A stretch of DNA of 64,000 bases from an uncultured Muribaculaceae bacterium. GTDB lineage: Bacteria > Bacteroidota > Bacteroidia > Bacteroidales > Muribaculaceae. Shown piece by piece: positions 16,086 through 25,700 of the stretch (position 1 is its first letter; every line of letters begins with the position of its first letter). Both the position numbers and the translations under genes were made by a program. Below the pieces are notes generated by a model that saw nothing but the letters and a program-made list of their open reading frames with translations, did no database searches and was not told where the DNA came from. The stretch is taken from positions 6,285 through 70,284 of the forward strand of contig CAJTPK010000021.1 of the NCBI GenBank assembly GCA_910578075.1, read 5' to 3'.

Positions 16086-16670
16086 ATGGTGAAAAAAACA
16101 CGTGAAAAGTTTATAGAAGTTGCCCGTCAGCTGTTTGCCCGCAAGGGAGTGGAGAATACTACAATGAATGATATTGCCTCCGCTTCCGACAAAGGCAGGC
16201 GCACTATCTACACTTATTTCAAAAGCAAACGGGAAATCTTTAATGCCGTAATCGATAATGAATCCGAACAGCTTCTTCACCGTCTGGGGCTGATACTTGC
16301 AAAGCCTGTGTCGCCGGAGGAAAAACTTAAGGAATATGTTGAATGCAGATTGCAGACAATGCGCGAGATTGTGTCGCGCAATGGTTCGTTGAGGGCTGGA
16401 TTCTTCCGGGATGTGAGGAAGGTTGACAGGGCGCGCGCGATAATCACAAGAAAAGAGGCGGCTCTGTTGATAGAAATCCTTAATGAAGGCATAGAGACCG
16501 GTGATTTCAGGATACGTAATGTTAAGGAGTGTGCGTTGGTGATTGTGAACGCTATCCATGGTCTGGATGTTCCCTATATACGTGACAGCCTCTCTCAGTA
16601 CGGTCTCGGAGAAGAGCGCATCAAGAGAGTGATTGCGGATCTTATTCTGCACGGTATAATGGACAGATGA
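16086..16670 (+). CDS. TetR/AcrR family transcriptional regulator
   Basis: 194 residues from ATG at 16086. The helix-turn-helix lies near the N-terminus: REKFIEVARQLFARKGVENT, then MNDIASASDKGRRTIYTYFKSKREIF, a typical TetR DNA-binding domain. The C-terminal ligand domain (about 60-194) is all-helical and not informative. It is 49 bases before a FabH-like gene and FabG, so control of fatty-acid or membrane-lipid synthesis is a reasonable guess. Similar TetR-fab arrangements occur elsewhere in Bacteroidales (general knowledge, not checked here). Confidence 0.88.
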   Translation: MVKKTREKFIEVARQLFARKGVENTTMNDIASASDKGRRTIYTYFKSKREIFNAVIDNESEQLLHRLGLILAKPVSPEEKLKEYVECRLQTMREIVSRNGSLRAGFFRDVRKVDRARAIITRKEAALLIEILNEGIETGDFRIRNVKECALVIVNAIHGLDVPYIRDSLSQYGLGEERIKRVIADLILHGIMDR

Positions 16671-16719
16671 ATTATAATGTGTAGAATTGGTTAGTATAAA
16701 AAGTAAACAGACATATAGT

Positions 16720-17664
16720 ATGTATATTAATTCAATGGGCATATATGTGCCGGAAGGGAGAGTGACCAATGATCATTTTCTCAATGTAAACGGACTCACA
16801 TCTGAATGGATCGAGCAGCGCACCGGAATAAAGAGCCGTTCCAAGGCGGCACCGGATGAGAATGTCGATACGATGGCTATAGCTGCGGTGGAGGATGCCG
16901 TAGGTAAACTCCCGTATGATGTGAAGGAAGTCGGGCTTGTAGTCGCAGCGCATTATTGTGCGTATGACACGGTAGCTACGGCGGCTCATAAGGTGCAGCG
17001 TCATTTCAATATTCATGGTGCGAAGGCGGTTTATGCATCATCTGCATGCTCATCGTTTATCAACGGGTTGGAGATAATCGAGGGATATTTCGCAATGGGT
17101 AAGGCAGACAAGGCTCTGCTTATCTGCAGCGAGCATAACACATATTACTCCAATGAATCTGATCCCAAGAGCGGACACTTGTGGGGGGATGCAGCTGTGG
17201 CATACTTTGTGTCTAAAGATAGACAAAGCGATACAGACCTCAAGATAATAGACATATACACGGAGGGGCTCGGAGACCTTGGAAAAGGTCCGGCAGGTGT
17301 GTGTCTAAGACCAAAGGAAGATGGCATCACAATGCCTGATGGAAGGGATGTCTTTATCCACGCCTGCCGCTATATGATACACGCTCTCGACAATTCTTTG
17401 AAGAGCGCGTCCTTATCGCGTGAGGATATTTCCAAGCTGATATGCCATCAGGCTAACAAACGTATCGTGGCTCAGGTGGCTCACCAGCTTGATATGGGTA
17501 TGGATCGTTTTATCAATAATATTGAGGAGTTGGGCAATACAGGCTCTGCATCGGCGGCACTTGTCCTGGCTCAGAACATAGATTCAATATCCAAGGGCGA
17601 TAAAGTCGCTTTGATGGTGTTCGGAGGAGGATATTCATGCGGATGCTTTATCGTGGAAAAATAA
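16720..17664 (+). CDS. 3-oxoacyl-[ACP] synthase III-like (FabH family)
   Basis: 314 residues from ATG at 16720; the TTG at 16687 is a poorer start. The thiolase-fold catalytic triad is visible: Cys110 in YASSACSSFINGLEI, His in ICHQANKRIV, and Asn in ELGNTGSAS. FabH condenses an acyl-CoA primer with malonyl-ACP to start fatty-acid synthesis. Bacteroidetes often carry more than one copy, so this could be a paralogue with another primer. It lies between the tetR gene and fabG (20 bases apart). Confidence 0.88.
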   Translation: MYINSMGIYVPEGRVTNDHFLNVNGLTSEWIEQRTGIKSRSKAAPDENVDTMAIAAVEDAVGKLPYDVKEVGLVVAAHYCAYDTVATAAHKVQRHFNIHGAKAVYASSACSSFINGLEIIEGYFAMGKADKALLICSEHNTYYSNESDPKSGHLWGDAAVAYFVSKDRQSDTDLKIIDIYTEGLGDLGKGPAGVCLRPKEDGITMPDGRDVFIHACRYMIHALDNSLKSASLSREDISKLICHQANKRIVAQVAHQLDMGMDRFINNIEELGNTGSASAALVLAQNIDSISKGDKVALMVFGGGYSCGCFIVEK

Positions 17665-17684
17665 TATTTTTTTAACTGACAAAT

Positions 17685-18431
17685 ATGAAACTTCTTGAAG
17701 GAAAGACAGCGATTGTAACAGGCGCTGCAAGAGGAATTGGCAAGGAAATTGCCTTGAAGTATGCGTCCGAGGGATGCAACATCGCGTTTACAGACCTTGT
17801 TATCGATGAGAACGGTAAGAAAACCGAAGAGGAGATTGCCGCTTATGGTGTTAAATGCAAGGGATATGCATCAAATGCAGCGGATTTTGCAGCCACAGAG
17901 AAGACTGTAGAAGAGATTAAAGCCGATTTCGGCCGTATAGATATCCTTGTAAACAATGCCGGTATCACCAAAGATGGCCTGATGCTTCGTATGACAGAGC
18001 AGCAGTGGGATGCTGTGATTGCGGTGAATCTGAAGTCCGCGTTCAATTATATCCATGCGGTTCTTCCGATCATGATGCGTCAGAAAGCCGGTTCGATCAT
18101 CAACATGGCATCTGTAGTTGGTGTTCATGGCAATGCAGGTCAGTCAAATTATGCAGCTTCCAAGGCAGGTCTTATCGCCCTTGCAAAGAGTATAGCCCAG
18201 GAGGTTGGATCACGTGGCATCCGTGCGAATGCAATCGCCCCCGGTTTCATTGAGACAGCCATGACAGAGGCTCTTCCTGCAGAGGTGCGTCAGGAGTGGT
18301 GCCAGAAGATACCGTTGCGCCGTGGTGGCAAGGTAGAGGATATTGCCAATGTCGCTACATTCCTTGCATCCGACATGGCTGGCTATGTAACCGGTCAGGT
18401 GATCCAGGTAGACGGAGGTATGAATATGTAA
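17685..18431 (+). CDS. fabG: 3-oxoacyl-[ACP] reductase
   Basis: 248 residues, a classical short-chain dehydrogenase. The cofactor motif TGAARGIG lies at residues 12-19, NNAG follows near 90, and the catalytic Ser and YAASK (Tyr, Lys) are at about 140-160. The C-terminus closes with GYVTGQVIQVDGGMNM, the standard FabG ending. It reduces beta-ketoacyl-ACP with NADPH in fatty-acid elongation. Placement after a FabH-like gene supports this over other dehydrogenase roles. Confidence 0.93.
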   Translation: MKLLEGKTAIVTGAARGIGKEIALKYASEGCNIAFTDLVIDENGKKTEEEIAAYGVKCKGYASNAADFAATEKTVEEIKADFGRIDILVNNAGITKDGLMLRMTEQQWDAVIAVNLKSAFNYIHAVLPIMMRQKAGSIINMASVVGVHGNAGQSNYAASKAGLIALAKSIAQEVGSRGIRANAIAPGFIETAMTEALPAEVRQEWCQKIPLRRGGKVEDIANVATFLASDMAGYVTGQVIQVDGGMNM

Positions 18432-18458
18432 TCAGTTGCATAGACATAATCAGTCAAA

Positions 18459-19145
18459 ATGCAGAAATATGCAATAATTGTCGCCGGCGGGGAGGGAAAC
18501 CGCGCCGGCGGCGTTGTTCCCAAACAGTTTCAGTTGATTGCCGGAATTCCGATGTTATGGTGGTCGGTAAGGGCATTTCATGCTGAGGATCCTGATACAC
18601 GGATAATCCTGGTGCTTCATCCCGGCTTCTTTGACGAGTGGGACTTGCTTTACGCAGAATTACCGGAAGCCGACAGGAAAATCGATGTCCATATCAGTTG
18701 CGGAGGCAGAAGCCGGCTTGAGTCTGTGAGAAATGGTCTAATGTCGGTTCCCGATGGTAATGATGCTCTGGTGGCGGTGCATGATGCGGCCCGTCCGTTG
18801 GTTAGCGTGGAGATGATATCCCGCGGTTGGTTGGCTGCCGAGGAGAGCGGTGCCGCCGTTCCTGCTGTAGGTATGACAGATTCGATCCGGCGCATAGAGT
18901 CCGGCGTCAGCGTATCGGTTCCTCGTAAGGATTATGTGAAAGTGCAGACACCACAGGTGTTTGATGCTTCTCTTCTTAAGCATGCGTATGAGGGAATATT
19001 ATCTGATCTTATGACAGATGATGCTTCGGTAGTTGAAGCGGCAGGTCATAAAATCTCGCTTTACGAAGGCTCTCCTTATAATATGAAAGTTACAGAACCA
19101 TTAGATATAAAAATAGCAGAGACTCTTATTGAACTCATTTCTTGA
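18459..19145 (+). CDS. ispD: 2-C-methyl-D-erythritol 4-phosphate cytidylyltransferase
   Basis: 228 residues. It activates MEP with CTP in the non-mevalonate isoprenoid pathway. Nucleotide-binding IIVAGGEGNRAGGVVPKQF at the N-terminus, VAVHDAARPLVS in the middle and the late KVTEPLDIKIAE are all typical IspD motifs. It starts 27 bases after fabG and its end overlaps the start of recG by 17 bases, so it belongs to the same transcript. Confidence 0.94.
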   Translation: MQKYAIIVAGGEGNRAGGVVPKQFQLIAGIPMLWWSVRAFHAEDPDTRIILVLHPGFFDEWDLLYAELPEADRKIDVHISCGGRSRLESVRNGLMSVPDGNDALVAVHDAARPLVSVEMISRGWLAAEESGAAVPAVGMTDSIRRIESGVSVSVPRKDYVKVQTPQVFDASLLKHAYEGILSDLMTDDASVVEAAGHKISLYEGSPYNMKVTEPLDIKIAETLIELIS

Positions 19146-21279
19146 CACGGATATAAAGTTTCTCAAAGGGGTAGGCGACAAACGAGCCAAACTTTTGGAG
19201 ACCGAACTTGAAATCAGCACGTTCGGTGATCTCCTGTATACCTTCCCCTACCGCTATGTTGACACAAGCCGGTTCTATAAAATCTCCGAATTCAGCGGAG
19301 AGATGCCATCGGTCCAGGTGCTTGGCAGATTTGTTGGTTTCACAACAGAAGGAGAGGGCTTGAGACAGCGTCTTAAAGCTTCCTTTTATGACGGGAAGCG
19401 TTTTATGGAAGTCGTATGGTTCTCAAAATTGAATTTTTTCAAAACTGCATATCAGCCAGGTGTAACCTATATATTGTTTGGAAAGCCTACGCTCTACCGT
19501 GATATTTGGCAGATGGCGCATCCTGAGGTCAGTGCCTATGATGCCAGCCGCCCGCCTGAAGGGTTTAGAGGTGTATATTCTATTCCTGATAAATTACGCA
19601 AGAGAGGCTATTCGACACGTCTTCTTTCTGACCTTGCCAAGAATCTTTTTGCCAATGCCAGAATCAAGGAAGTAGAGGAGACTATCCCAACGGAAATAAT
19701 GAGCAGGTATTCTCTTATGCCATTGCTTGAGGCTTTGTCAAATCTGCATTTTCCCCAAAGTCCGGACAAGCTCCGCAAAGCAAGGGAGAGGATGAAGTTT
19801 GAAGAGTTGTATTATCTGCAACTCCACATTCTGCGCTATTCACGTGAGCGAGGCAGGCGCATAAAGGGACACGTTCTTGGAAAAATAGGCGATTATTTCA
19901 ACACTTATTACAAGCGTTTCATACCTTTCGAGCTTACAGGGGCGCAAAAAAGAGTGCTTCATGAAATCCGTGATGACATGCGCACCGGCAGGCAGATGAA
20001 TCGTTTGCTTCAGGGAGATGTGGGCAGCGGCAAGACCATGGTGGCTTTCATGACCATGCTGATGGGGGTGGATAACGGTTTTCAATGCGCTATCATGGCT
20101 CCCACGGAGATTCTTGCCGGACAGCATTATGAAACGATAAGGAAATGGGGAGAAAGTATCGGTCTGCGTGTAGAGCTTCTTACAGGCAGCACAAGAACCA
20201 AGGCGAGGAGAGAGATCCACGAAGGACTTGTTTCAGGAGATATCGATATTATAGTAGGCACTCATGCGCTCCTTGAGGATAATGTGCAGTTCCGGAACCT
20301 TGGAATAACGGTGATAGACGAGCAGCATCGTTTTGGAGTGGCGCAGCGTGCCAAGATGTGGAAGAAGAGCTCCATCGCGCCCCATGTGCTTGTGATGACA
20401 GCCACTCCTATACCGCGTACCCTCGCCATGACTGTATATGGAGATCTTGATGTGTCCGTGATCGATGAATTGCCTCCCGGACGAAAACCTGTGCAGACTT
20501 TTTTGAAATTTGACAATGCAAGGATGGAAGTCAACAGGCTTATAAACCGTGAACTTCAGGAGGGACGTCAGGTATATATTGTATATCCTCTTGTCAAGGA
20601 GAATCCGAAACTTGAGTTGAAAAGTGTGGAGGAGGGGATAGAAAGGGTAAGGGGAATGTTCCCGAATGTCAAGGTCTGTATGGTTCACGGTCAGATGAAA
20701 CCGGCGGAGAAAGATTATCAGATGGATCAGTTTGTCAGCGGAGAAGCCAGGATACTGGTCGCCACCACAGTCATAGAGGTCGGTGTGAACGTGCCGAATG
20801 CTTCGGTGATGCTTATTGAGAACGCAGAGCGGTTCGGACTGTCGCAGCTGCATCAGTTGCGAGGCAGGGTAGGGCGTGGTGCTGACCATAGTTATTGCAT
20901 TCTGATGACAAAACATAATATCGCCGGCGACACTCGAAAACGCTTGTCAATCATGACAGAAACATCAGATGGCTTTCTGATCTCGGAAGCGGATATGAAA
21001 ATGCGGGGTCCCGGGGATATGGAGGGAACCCAACAGAGTGGAATAGCGTTTAATTTAAAGATAGCCAACCTGGCAAGCGATGGCCAGATATTGAATGTGG
21101 CGCGTCAGGCAGCCGAAGCCGTCCTGAATGCTCATCCGGAACTTGTAGAGGCTCCGGCATGTGGAGTTGAGAGATACGAAGGGGAACGGCTGGCGTTGTC
21201 GGAGGCATCTGTGGCTATGGTGCGTAAGGAATTGCGCATCAGATTTTCAAAGACCTACGACTGGTCGCAAATTAGTTGA
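19129..21279 (+). CDS. recG: ATP-dependent DNA helicase RecG
   Basis: 716 residues. It remodels stalled replication forks and branched DNA. The N-terminal wedge domain (LKGVGDKRAKLLETE) is followed by helicase motifs: Walker A LLQGDVGSGKT, the RecG-type motif II IDEQHRFG, TATPIPRTLAM, and motif VI LRGRVGRG. The C-terminal RecG block GPGDMEGTQQSG is present. The frame is closed by a TAG at 19114, and the only start that keeps the N-terminal domain is TTG at 19129, inside the ispD coding region. Confidence 0.93.
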   Translation: MNSFLDTDIKFLKGVGDKRAKLLETELEISTFGDLLYTFPYRYVDTSRFYKISEFSGEMPSVQVLGRFVGFTTEGEGLRQRLKASFYDGKRFMEVVWFSKLNFFKTAYQPGVTYILFGKPTLYRDIWQMAHPEVSAYDASRPPEGFRGVYSIPDKLRKRGYSTRLLSDLAKNLFANARIKEVEETIPTEIMSRYSLMPLLEALSNLHFPQSPDKLRKARERMKFEELYYLQLHILRYSRERGRRIKGHVLGKIGDYFNTYYKRFIPFELTGAQKRVLHEIRDDMRTGRQMNRLLQGDVGSGKTMVAFMTMLMGVDNGFQCAIMAPTEILAGQHYETIRKWGESIGLRVELLTGSTRTKARREIHEGLVSGDIDIIVGTHALLEDNVQFRNLGITVIDEQHRFGVAQRAKMWKKSSIAPHVLVMTATPIPRTLAMTVYGDLDVSVIDELPPGRKPVQTFLKFDNARMEVNRLINRELQEGRQVYIVYPLVKENPKLELKSVEEGIERVRGMFPNVKVCMVHGQMKPAEKDYQMDQFVSGEARILVATTVIEVGVNVPNASVMLIENAERFGLSQLHQLRGRVGRGADHSYCILMTKHNIAGDTRKRLSIMTETSDGFLISEADMKMRGPGDMEGTQQSGIAFNLKIANLASDGQILNVARQAAEAVLNAHPELVEAPACGVERYEGERLALSEASVAMVRKELRIRFSKTYDWSQIS

Positions 21280-21281
21280 GT

Positions 21282-22613
21282 ATGAGAGAAAAAGAATTCC
21301 TTCCATTAGTGAAGGCAAAGCTCGGGATTGAGGAGCTTAATCCAATGCAGCGTCAGATGATGGGGCAGGCTTCGGAAGCGCGTGATATAATATTGTTGTC
21401 GCCGACAGGTTCAGGTAAGACATTGGCATTCATATTGCCGATGCTTAAGATTTTAAAACCGACCACAGGCAGGGTGCAGGCTGTTGTTGTGGCTCCTTCG
21501 CGAGAACTTGTCATCCAGATTTCGCAGATTGTAAATCAGATAGCCGTAGGATTCAAGGTAACACAGCTTTACGGAGGACACAAGGTGGAGGATGAGGTCA
21601 ACTCGCTCTCCGCAGGAACAGATATTATCGTAGCTACACCAGGCAGGTTGCTTGATCATATAAACAGGCGCAACATCGATGTGCTTCCGACACGCATTCT
21701 TGTGCTGGATGAGTTTGACAAGTCACTTGAGCTTGGCTTTGAGAAGGAGATGAAGAAGATCATTGACCGTCTCAAGAATGTAAGCCGTTATATTCTTACG
21801 TCTGCGACACAGGCTGATATCCTTCCTGATTTCTTGCGTCTTGATAATCCTGTAACTATCAATTATCTTTCTGAAAATAAGGATCTTCATCAGAGATTGC
21901 GCGTGCATAGGGTTGATTCGGATGCAAATGACAAGCTTGATTCGCTTGGGGCACTGCTGACTCATCTTGCCGACGGGTCGCAGCATGAGCGTTCGATAAT
22001 ATTTGTCAACTATCGCGAGAGTGCAGAAAGGGTTGCGGCGTATCTGAATAGGCACGGTTTCCCGGCAGTGCTCTACCATGGAGCGCTTGACCAACATGAA
22101 AGGGAGACGGCTGTGTCCATGTTCAACAACGGTAGCCGTCCGGTGCTTGTTGCAACCGATCTTGCAGCCCGCGGTCTTGACATTGAGAATGTGAGATCCA
22201 TTATTCACTACCACCAGGCATTGACTCCGGAGACATATACCCACCGTAACGGACGTACAGCTCGCGTTGACAGGGAAGGAGATATCTATGTGCTTGTCGG
22301 GCCCAATGAGGATGTTAAGGAATTTACGGAATTTAATGATACGGTATATCCGGATATGTCAAAGCGGGAAGCAAAGACTCCGGCTTATGCCACTATCAGA
22401 TTCTCGGCAGGAAAAAAAGAGAAATTGTCGAAAGGGGATATAGTCGGATTCCTGATTAAAGAAGGAGGAGCGGATGCATCCGGAATAGGTAAAATAGATG
22501 TATTTGACCATTATTCTCTTGCCGCAGTGCCCTTTGATGAAGCGTCACGTATACTGGAAAATGTGAAGGGTAAGAAGGTGAAGGGAGAGAAAAGATTGAT
22601 TTCTCTTTTGTGA
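21282..22613 (+). CDS. DEAD-box-like ATP-dependent RNA helicase with DbpA-type C-terminus
   Basis: 443 residues from ATG at 21282, 2 bases after the recG stop. Motifs: Q-motif region NPMQRQMM, Walker A SPTGSGKT, PSRELVIQI, motif II as VLDEFDKS (DEFD, where DEAD is usual), motif III SAT, and HRNGRTAR (motif VI). The last about 70 residues resemble a DbpA RNA-binding fold, which in the founder targets 23S rRNA helix 92. It probably acts in ribosome assembly. The DEFD variant keeps the catalytic Asp-Glu pair. Confidence 0.85.
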   Translation: MREKEFLPLVKAKLGIEELNPMQRQMMGQASEARDIILLSPTGSGKTLAFILPMLKILKPTTGRVQAVVVAPSRELVIQISQIVNQIAVGFKVTQLYGGHKVEDEVNSLSAGTDIIVATPGRLLDHINRRNIDVLPTRILVLDEFDKSLELGFEKEMKKIIDRLKNVSRYILTSATQADILPDFLRLDNPVTINYLSENKDLHQRLRVHRVDSDANDKLDSLGALLTHLADGSQHERSIIFVNYRESAERVAAYLNRHGFPAVLYHGALDQHERETAVSMFNNGSRPVLVATDLAARGLDIENVRSIIHYHQALTPETYTHRNGRTARVDREGDIYVLVGPNEDVKEFTEFNDTVYPDMSKREAKTPAYATIRFSAGKKEKLSKGDIVGFLIKEGGADASGIGKIDVFDHYSLAAVPFDEASRILENVKGKKVKGEKRLISLL

Positions 22614-22638
22614 CTATGAAGAATATTTGTTAACTTTG
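22607..22638 (+). promoter_or_regulatory. Promoter of nifJ
   Basis: TTTG (22607-22610), a 20-base spacer and TAACTTTG (22631-22638) match the full consensus. The -33 box overlaps the end of the helicase gene. Transcription should start near 22644, leaving a leader of about 140 bases. Confidence 0.75.
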
Positions 22639-22644
22639 TAACTT

Positions 22645-22785
22645 CAAATAGAATGCTTATGTCGGTCGTATCGTAGACTTGACATTCCAGGCGCAGGGCT
22701 TTGAAATGCCGGCATAGATGTTTTATATCGCAATTCATAATTAGAGAGGTAAGAAAAGATAACTAAAAATTAATCGATTATAACT
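22645..22785 (+). promoter_or_regulatory. Structured leader of nifJ
   Basis: An outer stem pairs TATGTCGG (22658-22665) with CCGGCATA (22709-22716) through seven Watson-Crick pairs and one wobble, and an inner stem pairs CATTCCA with TGAAATG (one mismatch). The loop holds AGGCGCAGGGCT. No terminator T run follows. It resembles no riboswitch class I can name. It may set mRNA stability or translation. Confidence 0.35.
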
Positions 22786-25700
22786 ATGAGCAAGACAAAG
22801 AAGTTTCTGACGTGCGATGGCAACCAGGCCGCTGCGCACATCAGTTATATGTTTAGCGAAGTAGCCGCAATCTATCCTATCACTCCGTCATCAACCATGG
22901 CAGAGTATGTGGATGACTGGTCGGCCGCCGGAAGAAAGAATATCTTCGGCGAGACAGTGTTGGTTCAGGAAATGCAGAGTGAGGGAGGAGCAGCCGGTGC
23001 TGTTCACGGATCTCTCCAGGCAGGCGCGCTGACCACAACCTACACCGCATCACAGGGACTTCTTCTGATGATTCCCAATATGTATAAGATCGCAGGTGAG
23101 CTTCTTCCGTGTGTATTCCATGTTTCAGCACGTACGCTGGCTTCACATGCGCTCAGCATTTTCGGTGACCATCAGGATGTGATGTCTGCACGCCAGACCG
23201 GTTTCGCGATGTTCTGCGAAGGTTCCGTTCAGGAAGTGATGGATCTGGCTGCTGTAGCTCATCTTTCAACAATAAAGGGTCGTGTGCCGTTCATCAACTT
23301 CTTCGATGGCTTCCGCACATCTCATGAGATTCAGAAGATCGAGGCTCTCAGCGAGGAGGATCTCGCTCCGCTGCTTGACCGTGAGGCTCTCGCCGAATTC
23401 CGTCAGCGTGCACTCAATCCTGACAAGCCCGTAGCTCGCGGTATGGCTGAGAATCCCGATGTATTCTTCCAGCATCGTGAGGCAAGCAATCCTTACTATG
23501 ACGCAATCCCCGAGATCGTAGAGAACTATGTAAAGGAAATAAACAAAATCACAGGTCGCAACTATGGTCTTTTCGACTATTATGGCGATCCTGAGGCTGA
23601 TCGCGTGATCATAGCTATGGGTAGTGTGACAGAGTGCATCAAGGAAACTATCGATTATCTCCGTGCAAAGGGTGAGAAAGTTGGTGTTGTTTGCGTTCAC
23701 CTCTATCGCCCGTTCTCTGCAAAACATTTCCTTGCAGCCGTTCCTGCAACCGCAAAACGTATCGCAGTCCTCGACCGTACAAAAGAGCCCGGAGCTAACG
23801 GTGAGCCTTTGTATCTCGATGTGAAAGATTGCTTCTATGGCAAGGAGAATGCCCCGCTTATCGTAGGCGGACGTTATGGACTCAGCTCCAAGGATACAAC
23901 TCCCGCGCAGATCGTAGAGGTATACGACAATCTTAAGCTTGCAGAGCCTAAGAATCATTTCACGATCGGTATTGTTGACGATGTTACATTCCATTCACTT
24001 CCGCTCAGCCCCGAAATCAATGTAGGCGATGCCGGCATGTTCCAGGCAAAATTCTATGGTCTTGGTGCAGACGGAACCGTAGGTGCAAACAAAAACTCTG
24101 TAAAGATCATCGGTGATAATACAGATAAATATTGCCAGGCTTATTTCTCATACGACTCCAAGAAATCCGGTGGTTTCACATGCTCACACCTCCGTTTCGG
24201 TGATACACCGATCCGTTCAACATATCTTGTGAACACCCCGAACTTCGTGGCTTGCCACGTTCAGGCTTATCTTCACATGTATGATGTTCTCCGCGGTCTG
24301 CAGCCCAACGGAACATTCCTTCTCAATACTATCTGGGAGGGTGAGGAGCTTGTCAAGAATCTTCCCAACAAGGTAAAACGTTATATTGCGCAGAACAATA
24401 TATCTGTTTATTATATCAACGCAACCAAGATCGCACAGGAGATTGGTCTCGGAAACCGTACCAATACAATCCTCCAGAGCGCGTTCTTCCGTATCACAGA
24501 AGTTATCCCCGTTGATCTCGCTGTAGAACAGATGAAGAAATTCATCCAGAAATCTTATGGCAAGAAGGGTGAGAATATCGTGAACATGAACTATGCAGCC
24601 GTTGACCGTGGTGGTGAATACCACAAGCTTGATGTTGACGCAGCATGGGCTACACTTGAGGATGATGCGCCCGCATTGGCACCGGCTCCCGATTTCATCA
24701 CAAATGTTGTGCGCCCGATTAACGCACAGGATGGAGACCTTCTTCCTGTCAGCACATTCGCTGACCGTGCAGACGGCACATGGCAGCAGGGCACAGCCGC
24801 TTATGAGAAACGCGGCGTGGCAGCTTTTGTTCCCGAATGGAATCCCGAGAACTGTATCCAGTGTAACAAATGTTCATACGTTTGTCCTCACGCATGCATC
24901 CGTCCGTTTGTGCTGACACCCGAGGAGGCAGCTGCCGCTCCGTTTGGAGAAGAGCATTCAATCCCTGCAATCGGCAAGACATTCACAGGCATGCGCTTCG
25001 TTCAGCAGGTTGATGTTCTCGACTGTCTTGGCTGTGGTAACTGTGCTGATGTCTGCCCGGGTAAGAAGGGAGAGAAAGCTCTCAAGATGGTTCCGGAAGA
25101 GAGCCAGCTTCCTCAGCAGGAAAACTGGGATTGGCTTGTCAAGAATGTCAAGAGCAAAGCAGATCTCGTTGACGTTACACTCAATGCCAAGAACAGTCAG
25201 TTCGCTACTCCGCTCTTTGAGTTCTCCGGCGCATGCTCAGGCTGCGGTGAGACTCCGTATCTGAAACTGATATCACAGCTTTACGGTAACCATCAGATGG
25301 TTGCAAATGCAACCGGTTGCTCATCTATCTATTCCGGTTCAGTTCCATCAACTCCCTATACTACAGATTCCGAGGGTCATGGTCCGGCATGGGCTAACTC
25401 TCTGTTCGAGGATTTCTGTGAGTTCGGTCTTGGAATGTATCTCGGATACGAGAAGATGCGTTCACGTCTTGAGGATATCTGCAAGAAACTCGAATCAGAC
25501 GAGAATGCTCCTCAGGATCTTCGCGATGCAGCAAAAGCATGGTTTGAAAACCGTGAGGATGCCAAGCTTTCACACAACTATGGTTATGACCTTAGCGAAG
25601 TTGCCAAGAAATATGCTGACAAATGCGACACTTGCGCAACACTTGTTAACTTGCGTCATTACATGACCAAACGCAGTCAGTGGATTGTCGGTGGTGACGG

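Noticed and set aside
16014..16769. 251-codon minus-strand frame over the tetR gene
   Set aside because: It covers a clear TetR domain on the other strand and shows no family features.
20233..20916. 227-codon minus-strand open frame inside recG
   Set aside because: It is antisense to conserved helicase motifs, His/Cys-rich as shadow frames of this kind often are, and has no recognisable domain.
22645..22785. nifJ leader as a known riboswitch (TPP, cobalamin, SAM)
   Set aside because: None of the conserved core sequences of these classes was seen.
23266..23994. 242-codon minus-strand open frame inside nifJ
   Set aside because: Antisense to a highly codon-biased gene; such bias often opens long shadow frames. 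No domain and no promoter.
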